From contig OZ024784.1 of assembly GCA_964017065.1 (NCBI GenBank), positions 866,382 to 930,381 of the forward strand: DNA of 64,000 nucleotides, in the 5' to 3' direction. Shown here piece by piece: positions 10,127 to 21,900 of this stretch; positions within the stretch are counted from its first letter, which is position 1, and each line of letters opens with the position of its first letter. The notes under the pieces were generated by a model. The model had not been told where the DNA came from. It was given only the letters and a program-made list of their open reading frames with translations, and ran no database searches. Both the position numbers and the translations under genes were made by a program. The DNA is from Haliclona indistincta. Lineage: Eukaryota; Porifera; Demospongiae; Haplosclerida; Chalinidae.

Positions 10127-10916
10127 TCAGTTTTGCTTCTTGGGCGTTTTCTTTAGTACGAAAGCATGATAGTAGAAATTGCTGAATAGCGTGAGAAGAC
10201 TGAGTGTATACAATATGGAGTAGATGCATATTCTGTAGTACAGGTAGCCATAGATAGAATGAGTCACACCGATCACAAACTGTATCATCTGGAGTTGAGT
10301 GATTCGTCGCTTCCAAGCAAACTCTTGCAGTGGATAGATCGCTGTGAGTGCATAGTATCCATACATTACTACGTGGACGAATGAGTTTATGGAGAGACCA
10401 AAAGCAATGGAAACATAAGGAGCATAGTGGAAACTGTAGTCGGACAAGAACGCCATGCTAGCATGATGGAAAACATGAAGGAAGGACATCTGGCGTATCT
10501 TGTGTCTCAAGAGCATGAACACGGTATCTAGCAGTTCGTAGTACTTGGTTATCCAGTATATAAATAGACCGTAACTGACATATGGATTGTTGCCCACATT
10601 CGGCATGTTAGTGAATATGTTACCATCTAGCCCAATGCCATAACTCAACATGAGCATGGATACTAAGCTAGACGCACAACAGACGAAGTTGTGTACGACA
10701 AGAGGCGTGCGCAATTGGAAGGGAGAAAACAGCTTCATGAGAACAGGCTTAGCAAGAAACACCATAAGCAGGTAGCACGTGACCACCGGAGTACTGTAGC
10801 TTGTGAGAAAGCGCCATGCAACCTCTCTGACCGTTTCTAAAGGTGACACAACAAATACAAGTAAGACCGGGAACAAGCAGCGTGCAGGATTCCTTACCGG
10901 CCGAGTAGGGAGCCAT
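10127..10916 (-). CDS. Very-long-chain fatty acid elongase, HVFHH type, two exons
   Basis: Exon 1 is 10898-10916 (MAPYSA in an AAACATGG context). Its donor GTAAGG and the acceptor before 10836 leave a 61-nt intron. Exon 2 runs 10836 to 10127; the product is 242 residues. The longer frame that starts at 11059 reads through this intron and upstream sequence and is not used here. Marks: KYYELLDTVFMLLRHK, the histidine box HVFHH, INSFVHVVMYGYYAL and the tail KKQN, a KKXX ER-retrieval signal. It is closer to the non-ELOVL6 (PUFA or long-chain) branch. It converges on the preceding elongase with 155 bp between stops. Confidence 0.85.
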
Positions 10917-11400
10917 GTTTCAGGATGATATGGCGTGATGATCCAGCCACACCTACAGACAGATGGAAATGAGCAGTCTTGCGCGGTCGATTTTGGACTC
11001 CTGATGTGTTCTGTGGTGCATGCATGGTGCTCTCGATGCTGCAGCATACAAATTACCATAAATTAATTGTGTATGAACTATCTGATACAAGACTGATGAT
11101 AGTGGTGCGTGTGTAGCTCACTAATGAAAGTGCTCAAAATCACACTGCTGTTGTAGAAAATAATGTGGATAGCAACCTGCAGCAGTGGTTTGCTGTCATT
11201 AGTGCAAAACCTCAACTTGATTTATTTGCATGGAGTAGGCAAACTTTCTGCTATTGACAGAGAGCGTGCAGCAATGAAAAGCGATATTGCTGTCTTTTTC
11301 TGCACATTTATTGCGTTTAGCCTGCGCCATCTTGTTTTCCGCCCAACCCACGTCTAGTCTACCGCGCGCGTGCGTAGTATAGTACAACATAAATATGACG
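10917..11400. other. Upstream flank of elongase 3
   Basis: No coding feature supported. A GC-rich patch with alternating CG (11361-11376) precedes the retrotransposon insertion. Confidence 0.5.
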
Positions 11401-12028
11401 TCATCCAGGATTTTTTTTTTTTTTTTTTTTTTTAGAGCTTAAACCATAGATAGTATAAGATAAATAATAATGGCAATAGTGATAGAATGATGATTATAAT
11501 AAGGAACATGTGTTAGTTAGTTAGTCAGAGAGTGATGCCGGACTCGGAGTTGACCAGATCAGCCACTGCAGGGGTCTTAAGAGCGTGGCCACAAGTAGAA
11601 CGCGAGCCTCGGAGAGATCTGATAGCAGATCTCTGAAGAGAGAAGCCTAAAAGGCATCTCAACCAGCACAGGGTAGATGAGTACGGCTGATCCCATTTAG
11701 TAGCAAGCATTGAAGCAAGACGCTTGTAGAACACTGTTGCCTCATTTGCAAGACCACCAGTGGCGGAGAGGATAAGAGGAGTGAATGATGAGTGTTCAAT
11801 TTCTCTTATCCTTTGTGAGTATGCTCGCTTCTTTGCCAGCTCATGTTTACGATAGCAGGAAGAGGAGGTATTCATGTTGTTTGAGGGGGCATGCGGATTG
11901 AATACCCTCACATCGAAGAATGTTCTTTGTGAAGAGCATCCCCAGAACCCATCTGCAGCGATGTCAAGGCGTGCACCATCCTCAGTGTTGGCGGAAGACA
12001 GATGCATTGTCTCTGCATCATCCAGGAT
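11401..12028 (-). mobile_element. 5'-truncated non-LTR retrotransposon with poly(A) and target-site duplication
   Basis: Flanked by the 11-bp direct repeat TCATCCAGGAT (11401-11411 and 12018-12028). On the minus strand it ends in a run of about 22 A (T run on the plus strand, 11411-11433) and codes for the C-terminal part of a retroelement polyprotein. Recognisable stretches are LDIAADGFWG, FFDVRVFNPHAPS, CYRKHELAKKRAY, SFTPLILSATGG and FYKRLASMLATKW. This layout occurs in many retroelement-derived proteins of cnidarians and sponges and looks like a PD-(D/E)XK-type endonuclease region. The open frame stops at 11525. Its upstream extension to 12271 enters the PLAC8 promoter and is spurious. 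Low divergence of the duplication suggests a fairly young insertion. Confidence 0.85.
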
Positions 12029-12097
12029 GCACGACGCGCGCGCGCGACGTACGTACGTACGTGCAGCGCAGCGCAGTTGCAAATTAGGTGGAGGTGC

Positions 12098-12104
12098 TAT
12101 AAAA
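12098..12104 (+). promoter_or_regulatory. TATA box of the PLAC8-like gene
   Basis: TATAAAA in the context GTGCTATAAAAGG, about 106 bp upstream of the ATG at 12204. The retrotransposon target-site duplication ends only 70 bp upstream of it. Confidence 0.75.
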
Positions 12105-12203
12105 GGTAGCTGCGACCACACGCACTTCGCCCCTGCTAACAAGTAACAACTTAACAAGAGCCAACCTTCTTTGTCTTGTCGCAGCCCAAACTCAAGAACG
12201 AAA

Positions 12204-13301
12204 ATGAGTGAATGGAGTAACCCTCTGTGTGGATGCTTCAGCGACTGTTCCACCTGTAAGTAACGACGCAACTGCTTGCCGCGCGCCTGCTGACTCAGCT
12301 AGCTTAGCTTGCTGCTAGTAGTCGGCAAGCGGTATGGTCGTATGCTAGCCAAATATGTGTATGGGCATGCTTTTCCCCTCCGAGTTACAGCGGTTTTTCC
12401 GAGATATTGCCGTCAAGCGTCGCACGCATATAAATGCGTGTGCGTAACTCTGCTAGCTAGCTGAGCCTGATAAGATAACAACTGCGTACTCCCCAGAGAA
12501 GTTAGAAGTAGACGTAGAAGTACTTCCTCCTACCGTGATTTGAGCTGCCTAGCTGTCACAAGAGCTCTGCAGATCTGAGACAGCTAGCTAGCTAGCAGCG
12601 CTGCTCTTGAGATCTCATTACGCATGCGTAGTCCTCGTTTACGGCCATTAATGCTGACGGTTGATATGATCTTGCTTTGAAAACAGCTAGCTAGCTGTAG
12701 CTGTTCTTTCATTTTCCGCGTTTCTTTTTCCTCAGGTCTCCTCACCTTCTTCTGCCCATGCATCACTGTTGGTAAAGTGGCAGAGGGTGTTGGACAAGGC
12801 AAGACCCTGTGCTGTCTCGGAAGTCTTGCTGCTCTCTACTTCTTCCCTATTGCTTATCTGGGTATCAGGATCTACCTGAGGAACAAGCTCAGAGAGCAGA
12901 AGGGAATAGAGGTGAGTTATGATGTAGTGCGAGCAGGCTGCAGCTGGTAGTAGTATAATGAGTGATGTTGTGGTTGTGATATATTCAATTAGTACTTGAA
13001 AACCCGCTGTTGGTATTCAGCTCATGTACTGAAAATAGGTGCATTCTTTCATTCCTAAACAATTTATAGTTGTTGATTTATCTCTGCATGAGCTTGATAC
13101 AATCTTCTATCTTTCTTCTACTAACAGGGAAGCATCATCAAGGACTGCCTTTGTGTCTACTTCTGTGACTTGTGTGCACTGGTCCAGGAAGCTAGGGTGA
13201 GTACACCCACTCACTCACTGGGTGTATGCTTTGTTTAACCATTCTTTCACCCACTATAGGAGCTCGATGGTCCAGGAGGCCAGGCCATGGTCAGAGAATA
13301 G
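12204..13301 (+). CDS. PLAC8/cornifelin-family cysteine-rich protein
   Basis: Four exons, 12204-12255, 12736-12911, 13128-13196 and 13260-13301, all in phase, giving 112 residues, the usual size of this family. The protein opens with SEWSNPLCGCFSDC, followed by CLLTFFCPCITVGKVAEG, then CCLGSLAALYFFP, a basic IRIYLRNKLREQKGI segment, and CLCVYFCDLCALVQEAREL. The paired cysteine clusters and the final QE.REL match the PLAC8 domain. Family members act in membrane-associated processes such as metal or cell-size control, but no enzymatic role is agreed, so I assign none. The promoter has a good TATA box. Confidence 0.88.
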
Positions 13302-15240
13302 ATAATAAATATAGTGATGAACACAAGCTACATATTACCCTTTCTTCTTTACTATGTGTATTGTAGCAGATAGCAGTGGTAGTAGTGACCCTTTATTGCA
13401 CAATAGCTAACTTGTGCTCTGTTTATTTGATTCGGACATTGTGGGTGGTAGCAGCAGCGTGCCTTTATGGCCTGATGTGGTCAATGAATATTCCTGACCA
13501 TGGGATAACAAAACTTACAACCTGATGTGGTCTATGAATATGTGCTAGTGAGTAGATAAGGTACACTGACCTGGTGTCACTTCCTCGTGTCAGCATGTGT
13601 ATCGATACAACCAATCATGTAGTAACATACATGTTCAGTCAGCACTCAAACAGCTATTTTTGACACAATCCACTTGGAACGCCTTCCTCACAGAACACTC
13701 TTTAAAATAGATGAAACTAGAACTGCTAGTGAGCTTTGATATTGCTGTACCTAACAACTATGAGGATCATTTATTGTAGGCTGTTAATCGTCCCACTCCC
13801 ACACAGTGAGCATCGATAGGTGCAGCTGTTATCATAATATTATCCCTCTTGATGTACTATGGTATGCATATGCGCCCAGTAATCATAAGCCTGCCTTGCA
13901 ACTAGACAGGTTCAATGCTATAGGCAGCTAGCTACACATCCATCTAGCTAGCCAGTATTATTGCCAATGGCAGGTAGCTATTCAACTCTTGTGTGGCAGT
14001 GTGTTATAGTAGTACTCAGCAATGGTCAGTGAATAACTTAGCAGGTCCTTGTTATGAAAACTTTAGATGAATGCAACCCTTGTGTGACTGTGTATATATA
14101 GTATAGTACTCAGTGAATAACTTATAAGGTCTTAGTTATGGAAACTATATCTTTATCACTTGATCACCCCACTCACATGCTAACAGACTCATCAATTTTG
14201 CTACAAGTTGCTCACCAAACAATTTCTTGTTAGAATAAGCACATGCCCAAAGGTGTTCTGTATACTAATTGTACAGATAACTACTGTGGGCATGCGCTAG
14301 CAACAAATTTTTGATCAAGCAACCTGTGCATACAGCTAATTGCAGCAAACTTGTCTCTCAGTTTTGACAAACAGACTGTTAATTTCTGGTCCACACAACA
14401 CCTCTCTCTATGTACAGTATAGTACAAGGTGCTGACCACACCTCTCTATGTACAAGCACAGGACGAATAGTGGTGTTTGATGGTGGTATATAGGTGTAGC
14501 ACATATGTGTTGCATATGGTATGTGATTACCGTGTGATCTGTTTGAAATATACCTGTGATTTCGTATGTGATACATGTGTACCCTACTTTTCATAGTACA
14601 AAGTCATAATTTGAATCACGTTTGCTCTATGTTTTCAAGTAAGTTACATTTTGTGTGATACAGCTCTGACCATGACACACACATGTGTATTTTATGAAGC
14701 ATACATGAACCATTGATGTTGCTCAGATGAGTTAAATATTGGCTAATACTAAATCGTAATTGTTCGCTATAATTGTAATCATTTCGTTTTCTTGAGCAAA
14801 GTTTTGAAGGTAAAATAAATTAATTTTTAATAATTCAAACATACAACACTCAGTCAAGTCTCTAGTGTTCTTATAACTGGTTGCTTGAACGATGCAGCAG
14901 ATTGTAAAACGCAGAACTGCAATCTGAGTGAGGAAGTTCAGATAGGAAAGTAATGCAAATTAATCAGGCGTACCTTTTACTGTCTTACTAAAATTAATAG
15001 TGATTTCCAGAGAGCCACGGTCCAACGAATTCTACATATAGAAAAACATTGAGCAATTGAGAAGGTTATTATACTTACTCACGACCTCAGATTAAGCCAA
15101 CAACACAGTCGACGTCATTAATCTCAATAGAGTATGTTTCTGGTATGACTCTGAGGACAACACCGAATGTAGCATTGCTATAATCATGACTAGCCATACC
15201 TTTTATTAATAGTGATCTCCAGAAAGACACAATGAGAAGG
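13302..15240. other. Gene-poor stretch downstream of the PLAC8-like gene
   Basis: No exon I can support. It holds scattered TAGCTAGCT palindromes, a left end of the dispersed inverted-repeat family at 14331-14390, and a local duplication (ATTAATAGTGATTTCCAGAG near 14994 and a variant near 15206). Confidence 0.5.
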
Positions 15241-15415
15241 GAACATGAAAATACCTGTGAGAAGGGAACGACGTGAAAATACCTGTGAAAAGGGAACATG
15301 GAAATACCTGTGAGAAGGGAACGACGTGAAAATACCTGTGAAAAGGGAACATGGAAATACGTGTGAGAATTAGGGAACATGGAAATACCTGTGAAAAGAA
15401 ACGTGAAAATATCTG
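15239..15415. repeat. Minisatellite of 53-bp compound units
   Basis: About three copies of alternating GGGAACGACGTGAAAATACC and GGGAACATGGAAATACCTG half-units, each followed by TGTGA(G/A)AA. Confidence 0.85.
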
Positions 15416-15894
15416 TGTAAAACACGCCTGAGTAACAAGCATAGTGGTAGCAAGCTACATATTTAGTATATATAAAAATTGTTCAAGAAAATATATTGTA
15501 TTGTAGAAACTGACCGTAACATTATGATTATTTTCTGTGACCGAGCAAACTGGCGAAACAAGCAATGTAGTCCCCGAATTAGTCGAGGACACTTACTTGG
15601 CCACAGTGATCAACTCTCAGTTCCACAGAGACTTCGCTTTTCACAGTCAGCTATAATAAAACAAAGAGAAGTAACATACCTGAAGCAAAAAATGGCGACA
15701 AGTAACTACAGCTGAAGATGATTCCCGCCAAAAATTGTGGCTCCGCCTACCACATGAAAGCGCGCGAGGCGTGTCTAGGGAGCTGGAGCACGAGTACTGT
15801 GCATTGCTACTCTTTCTGGGGCAGCCATTTGCTTTCTCTCTGTGGCTACCAGTGTAATACAAAAGAAAGTGCCTGTTGTTAAGACAAAGCTTGA

Positions 15895-17645
15895 AAGTAA
15901 GTAGCTGTCCCTCTGTATTGAGTACTAGCTAGCTGTCCCTCTGTATTTAGTACTAGCTTACTTTCTCTCTGTATAGAGTACTAGCTAGCTGTCTCTCTGT
16001 ATTGAGTACTAGCTAGCTGTCCATCTGTATTGAGTACTAGCTTACTTTCTCTCTGTATAGAGTACTAGCTAGCTGTCTCTCTGTATTGAGTACTAGCTAG
16101 CTGTCCCTCTGTATAGAGTACTAGCTAGCTGTCCATCTGTATTGAGTACTAGCTTACTTTCTCTCTGTATAGAGTACTAGCTAGCTGTCTCTCTGTATTG
16201 AGTACTAGCTAGCTGTCTCTCTGTATTGAGTACTAGCTAGCTGTCTCTCTGTATTGAGTACTAGCTAGCTGTCCCTCTGTATTGAGTACTAGCTAGCTGT
16301 CCCTCTGTATTGAGTACTAGCTAGCTGTCCATCTGTATTGAGTACTAGCTAGCTGTCCATCTGTATTGAGTACTAGCTAGCTGTCTCTCTGTATTGAGTA
16401 CTAGCTAGCTGTCCATCTGTATTGAGTACTAGCTAGCTGTCTCTCTGTATTGAGTACTAGCTAGCTGTCCCTCTGTATTGAGTACTAGCTAGCTGTCCCT
16501 CTGTATTGAGTACTAGCTAGCTGTCCCTCTGTATTGAGTACTAGCTAGCTGTCCATCTGTATTGAGTACTAGCTTACTTTCTCTCTGTATAGAGTACTAG
16601 CTAGCTGTCTCTCTGTATTGAGTACTAACTAGCTGTTCTTCTTTATTGAGTACTAGCTAGCTAGCTCTTCTTCTGTATAGAGTACTAGCTAGCTGTCCAT
16701 ATGTATTGAGTACTAACTAGCTGTTCTTCTTTATTGAGTACTAGCTAGCTAGCTCTTCTTCTGTATAGAGTACTAGCTAGCTGTCCATATGTATTGAGTA
16801 CTAGCTAGCTGTCCATATGTATTGAGTGCTAGCTATAGCTGTCCCTCTGTATTGAGTACTAGCTAGCTGTCCCTCTGTATTGAGTACTAGCTAGCTGTCC
16901 ATCTGTATTGAGTACTAGCTAGCTGTCCATCTGTATTGAGTTCTAGCTAGCTGTCTCTCTGTATTGAGTACTAGCTAGCTGTCCATCTGTATTGAGTACT
17001 AGCTAGCTGTCTCTCTGTATTGAGTACTAGCTAGCTGTCCCTCTGTATTGAGTACTAGCTAGCTGTCCCTCTGTATTGAGTACTAGCTATAGCTGTCCCT
17101 CTGTATTGAGTACTAGCTAGCTGTCCATCTGTATTGAGTACTAGCTTACTTTCTCTCTGTATAGAGTACTAGCTAGCTGTCTCTCTGTATTGAGTACTAG
17201 CTAGCTGTCCATCTGTATAGAGTACTAGCTAGCTGTCCATATGTATTGAGTACTAGCTAGCTGTCCATCTGTATTGAGTACTAGCTAGCTGTCCATCTGT
17301 ATTGAGTACTAGCTAGCTGTCCATCTGTATTGAGTACTAACTAGCTGTTCTTCTTTATTGAGTACTAGCTAGCTAGCTCTTCTTCTGTATAGAGTACTAG
17401 CTAGCTGTCCATATGTATTGAGTACTAGCTAGCTGTCCATATGTATTGAGTGCTAGCTATAGCTGTCCATATGTATTGAGTACTAGCTAGCTGTTCTTCT
17501 GTATAGAGTACTAGCTAGCTGTTCTTCTGTATTGAGTACTTGCTAGCTGTCCATATGTATTGAGTACTAGCTAGCTGTCCATATGTATTGAGTACTAGCT
17601 AGCTGTTCTTCTGTATAGGGTACTAGCTTACTTTCTCTCTGTATT
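15895..17645. repeat. 28-bp minisatellite, about 62 units
   Basis: Units contain GTACTAGCTAGCTGTCC followed by NTCTGTATTGA, with higher-order variants (TTCTTCTGTATAGA, TTACTTTCTCTCTG). The embedded TAGCTAGCTA cores are palindromic. The array starts immediately after a GAAAGTAAGT sequence that looks like a 5' splice site, so it may fill an intron of a short gene I could not resolve. Confidence 0.97.
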
Positions 17646-18995
17646 GCCTGAGTACCACATGGCTATAGCTCTTATCTGTATTTATAACAATAAGGTCGAT
17701 TTACATTGGTCTGTTGCCAATCAATTTACAGAAAGTTTGTACAGTGTTGGGCTGATCAATAACAAGCCTTGCCTCTCTTGTTAAATACCAGCTATTTCAT
17801 GAATACATACCTGTAAGCTGCTCTGGTATTTGCAATAGTATAATTATAGTGGCATCAGTTCCAAACCAGCATTTCATATATCCAGGAAGTGGTTGACTAA
17901 AATATAATCTTTTGCATGATTATGAGCATATGGAGTGTTTAACACCTCTATAGTACACCATATGACCTTTGATTTAGTGGCTATTTTGACAGGTGTAACA
18001 ATCTGCCTAAACAACTGGTGCCTCTTGGAACACTTCATGACTACTTCAATGAACGGATTGAATGTGAGTTGCGACATGTGTTAGTGTGAGACTTTACTTG
18101 TATGTTTCTCTTTCAAGCATTGCACCATGGAATCAGTAATCTCTCTCCTACTCTTTTGTCTTTTTCTTTTCTCTCTCTATCTCTTGCCTCTTAATCTGAT
18201 TGACTGTACTGATGAGATCCGATAGATCGAAACGGACTGACAACTTGATTTGTCGTCCGTATACAGTTTCAGATACACTCTTCTTCTTTCTTTTTTCTTT
18301 CACTTTCTATTGATCTTCTCTTTGGTACACCATTCTCCTTCAACAGATGATAGATTAAAACCATAATACTTCTTTTACCATGCTCTAGTGATTTTTCAAT
18401 TTTATTTCAGTTGTGATATTTATTTGAACAACATGAGATACATATACAATACATGAATGATAGCATGTGGTCAACTGTAGTACAGATGTATCACATATGA
18501 TATCATGTGTGACATAGCTGTGACTGCTGACAAACATGAATCAAACACCCTTTGTGTGTGATCCATATTTGATGCAGCGCAATTGTGTGTCACATATGAC
18601 CTATCATCTGTGATATACATGTGATACCAATCAAATACAACTCAAATTAGACTTTTCGTCCTGTGAAGGTGCTGACCACAAAATTAATGAGTCCTTGTAG
18701 TCTTTCAAGTTTGCTGCAAGCTGTACCCAGAGTGTGTGTGACTGCAGCTCATGTGAGACCAATGTATCTACTAGACACGTCACAGGTCTAACAACCTACT
18801 TCTGTAGCTCTGTCTCAAGGCAGGCCCTTTCCTCAGGTAGCTCTGTCTCAAGGCAGGCCCTTTCCTCAGTACACCAGATATAGTTATTATTCATGTACAT
18901 GTACATTGAAGTATAATAATGAGGGATTATAATTATACATGTACAATGATAAGTGAAATGTACACCTTTGTGCTAACTATAATACAAAAATTAGT
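17646..18995. other. Intergenic stretch between minisatellite and MAGUK 3' end
   Basis: Contains a short AG...GT-bounded open block at about 17992-18058 (LPKQLVPLGTLHDYFNERI in one frame) that could be an exon but matches nothing I recognise. There is also a right-hand inverted-repeat end near 18707-18719 and a perfect 33-bp tandem duplication at 18804-18869 (AGCTCTGTCTCAAGGCAGG core). Confidence 0.5.
18804..18869. repeat. Perfect 33-bp direct duplication
   Basis: Two head-to-tail copies beginning GTAGCTCTGTCTCAAGG and ending CCTTTCCTCAG. The identity indicates a recent event. Confidence 0.9.
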
Positions 18996-21900
18996 TTAAA
19001 AGGGTCCGTCAGTTATCCATATTGCAGTCTGTTGCTGCTTCTTTATCTCTTGCTTGACTTGGCGAGCAGTGTTCTCTACTCCGCCAGCAACATCAACAGT
19101 AGCTATACAAAGAGTGACGGTTTGTGTGTGCGCGTGCGTGCGAGTCGTGCTTACCTGAAAACAAGTGTGAATACTGTTCCATTAGTGACTTGGTCTCTTG
19201 AGAGTACCGAGACACATCAGTAACCTTGTGTAAGATACTGAGTGTGGAAGAAACGAAACCATCAGTTTACAGACTATAATAATACACACGTGCTAACAAG
19301 GTACTATACATACTGATCACAAGGAGTGCTATGATAACTGAAGACCACAAGTGATTCATCTATGGATCATTAGGTGGACTAATTAGTACCTCATGATTGC
19401 CATAGTGAACTTGCTGGTGTGCAGGAAGATGACGATTGGGTGGAGCTGAGATAGCTCAGAGAACGGAGTGGCTAGTGCCCTAAGGTTGCTACGATCCAAA
19501 GGAATAATACAGTGTACCCCCTGAAGAGGGGAGACATGACAAACATAACCACATCATGAGCGATGAAAAGCAACCAACATGCATTCAAAACAAAGCAAAA
19601 AAGTACCAAACTAGTCCATTTACCTAATTTTAACACTCACTTTGCTGGCTAGTTGCTTTATCTGGTTGACCATACAATAATGGACCTCTTCTTCTCGTCT
19701 GAGCACTACAAACTCTCCACAGCTGCTGTCGTGTAACATGACAGTTGACCCAATGGTTTCTATACAGCAGACGCTAGATCAGGACGCCTACAGTAGCTAA
19801 ACAACTTACCTTCAGGACAGATAGAGAAATCAGGATCTGACGACAAGTTCTGTATAACCTCATTGTCAAGAACACCCACTATCACAACAGGACGTGGGAG
19901 TGTAGCTGGAGGACGATATCACCACATCACACACACACACACACACAAGAGTACAAACCATCTTTGCGGTGCATTGGTTGATAGAGCTCATACACACTAG
20001 TGACACCATTGTGGGTATTGTCTGGTAGTGTCTCTGTAGTACCAAGCATAGGACTCTTCCTCAAGCGACGAGAGGGCGGCATAGCCGGGAGGGAGTTGAC
20101 TCTTACATCAGCTTCTGAAGGTCTGTGAAAGCAATGAGATAACCACCTAACCTAATAGCTTGTTACTCACTGTTGATCTATCGGTATTAGTCCGTGCTCT
20201 GTCTCATTTCCAAACTGATCTACTTTGCAGGCTCGCCACACTCCCTTAACCCCGCCTCCTGGGAGTGTATCAACCACATGGAACATGTCACCTCGAGCAA
20301 ACACTAGCTCTCCTTCCCTCGGACGGCGATTAGTAAACAAAGCCCTGGGGTGGGTCATAGCAAAGGATGTATAGCCTGTATATAAACTCACTTCACATAA
20401 AAACTATCTCTGACATCAGTATTGGGAAGTTTATGGAATGCTGTATAGAATAACAATTAAACAATTAGGTAGTAGAGAGGAAGACAGACCATTCATGTTG
20501 TGTTGGACCAGCAATTTGCAGTCCTCGCCAGACAAGGAACACTCCTCTAGTCTACGAATAGCATCGGCATATGTTAGATTACTAGCCAACTCAGAACCAA
20601 TCTGTATGAAGAGAAGAGAAGGTGTGTGTTGTGAAGGTGTGAGGTAAGTTATTTGAGTAAAGAGAAGGTGTGTGTTGTGAAGGTGTGAGGTAAGTTATGT
20701 GACAGCGCAAGTTGTGAAAAGATAAATGTATGGGTGTGAAATATGTAACAACTAAAGTGCTTCCAGTCTAAACATTCCAATTTATATTTTATCCTACTGT
20801 ACATGGTGTTAGTTAAAAAAAGACTTGGCAAACAGTTGAGTAACTAGTTCATTACACTGTAAAATGGGTGCTTGATGTTCATGCAAACTAGTACGGTCCT
20901 AAACAAGGCCAAAATTAAAAATCTACAGGTGAGAAAGTTTTTAAACTCAAAAACACACAATTTCGAGAGTTAAGAAAAAACACTTGCAAGCAGGTAGCCA
21001 TATACCTTTACTAACCTAAGCGTTTCAATCGTGACAGTAGCTTACACTGTACTCGAATACGGCGACCTGATAGCGGCAGCACTCGCCGCTTCTGATCGTC
21101 TTTGCTTTATCTCATGACATACACAATGACGTATATGTACGGATATATACGGGTACTGTATTATTATTGTATTTATGATTTGACGTACATCATTTTCTAC
21201 GTCTTTACAGTATATGATAGTTATTCAACTGTTTCCAAAGTCTTTTTTTTAAATAACACCATAGCAGTTTTTACGGCCTAAAAATAAATGGTAATTGGTG
21301 TTTCCGACAACTGCCACCGAACTGCCAATATCTTAATAAGACATGTGTTCCTGACTATACACAGATGGATGTATCAACTCTCTCACCAAAATAATCATTA
21401 TAACTGTGACATCAATAGTTTAGTTTTTATGAGCAAAAACATTTCATGTACATGTAGGTGAAATGTGATAAAATGGAATGTTTAGACTGGAAGCACTGTA
21501 CACATAGTGTGCATCGTGAGAGAATGTGAAGTGAGTGAGTGACCTTGATGAGCTGGTCTCCTGTTTGAAGGCCTTGAGTTACGGATCCAGGTCTAGTGGA
21601 TGAGATGAACAACCCTCTGCCCCGCCCACCAATCAAACTGATGCCTTTAGTAAGCTGCCCTCGACCAAGAACCACCATACGATTCCTAAGAGAGTGAGAG
21701 AGAGAGAGTGAGAGGGTGAGAGGGAGGGAAGGAAAAAGAGAGAGAGAGAGAGGTGAACCGGGATGGGAGAGCTAGAGCATACTTGGGTTCTGGCAGTGAT
21801 AGATCAATTTTAGCTGGTTCAGACTCCAAGTTACCAAGGTCAGGACTAGACTGTGAGAGTTGTCTCATTTTCTCTCTGATTCTTCTGTTAGCTGGGCGAC

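Noticed and set aside
10917..11059. N-terminal extension of the third elongase from an upstream in-frame start
   Set aside because: A GTAAGG donor and a TTTAG acceptor allow a clean 61-nt intron and a start at 10916 in good context, giving a normal-length elongase.
12029..12271. N-terminal third of the minus-strand 248-codon frame over the PLAC8 promoter
   Set aside because: The target-site duplication shows that the retroelement ends at 12017; the upstream part is host promoter and PLAC8 exon 1 read backwards.
15895..17645. Regular 28-bp repeats considered as a CRISPR array
   Set aside because: Units are contiguous with no unique spacers, and the genome is eukaryotic.
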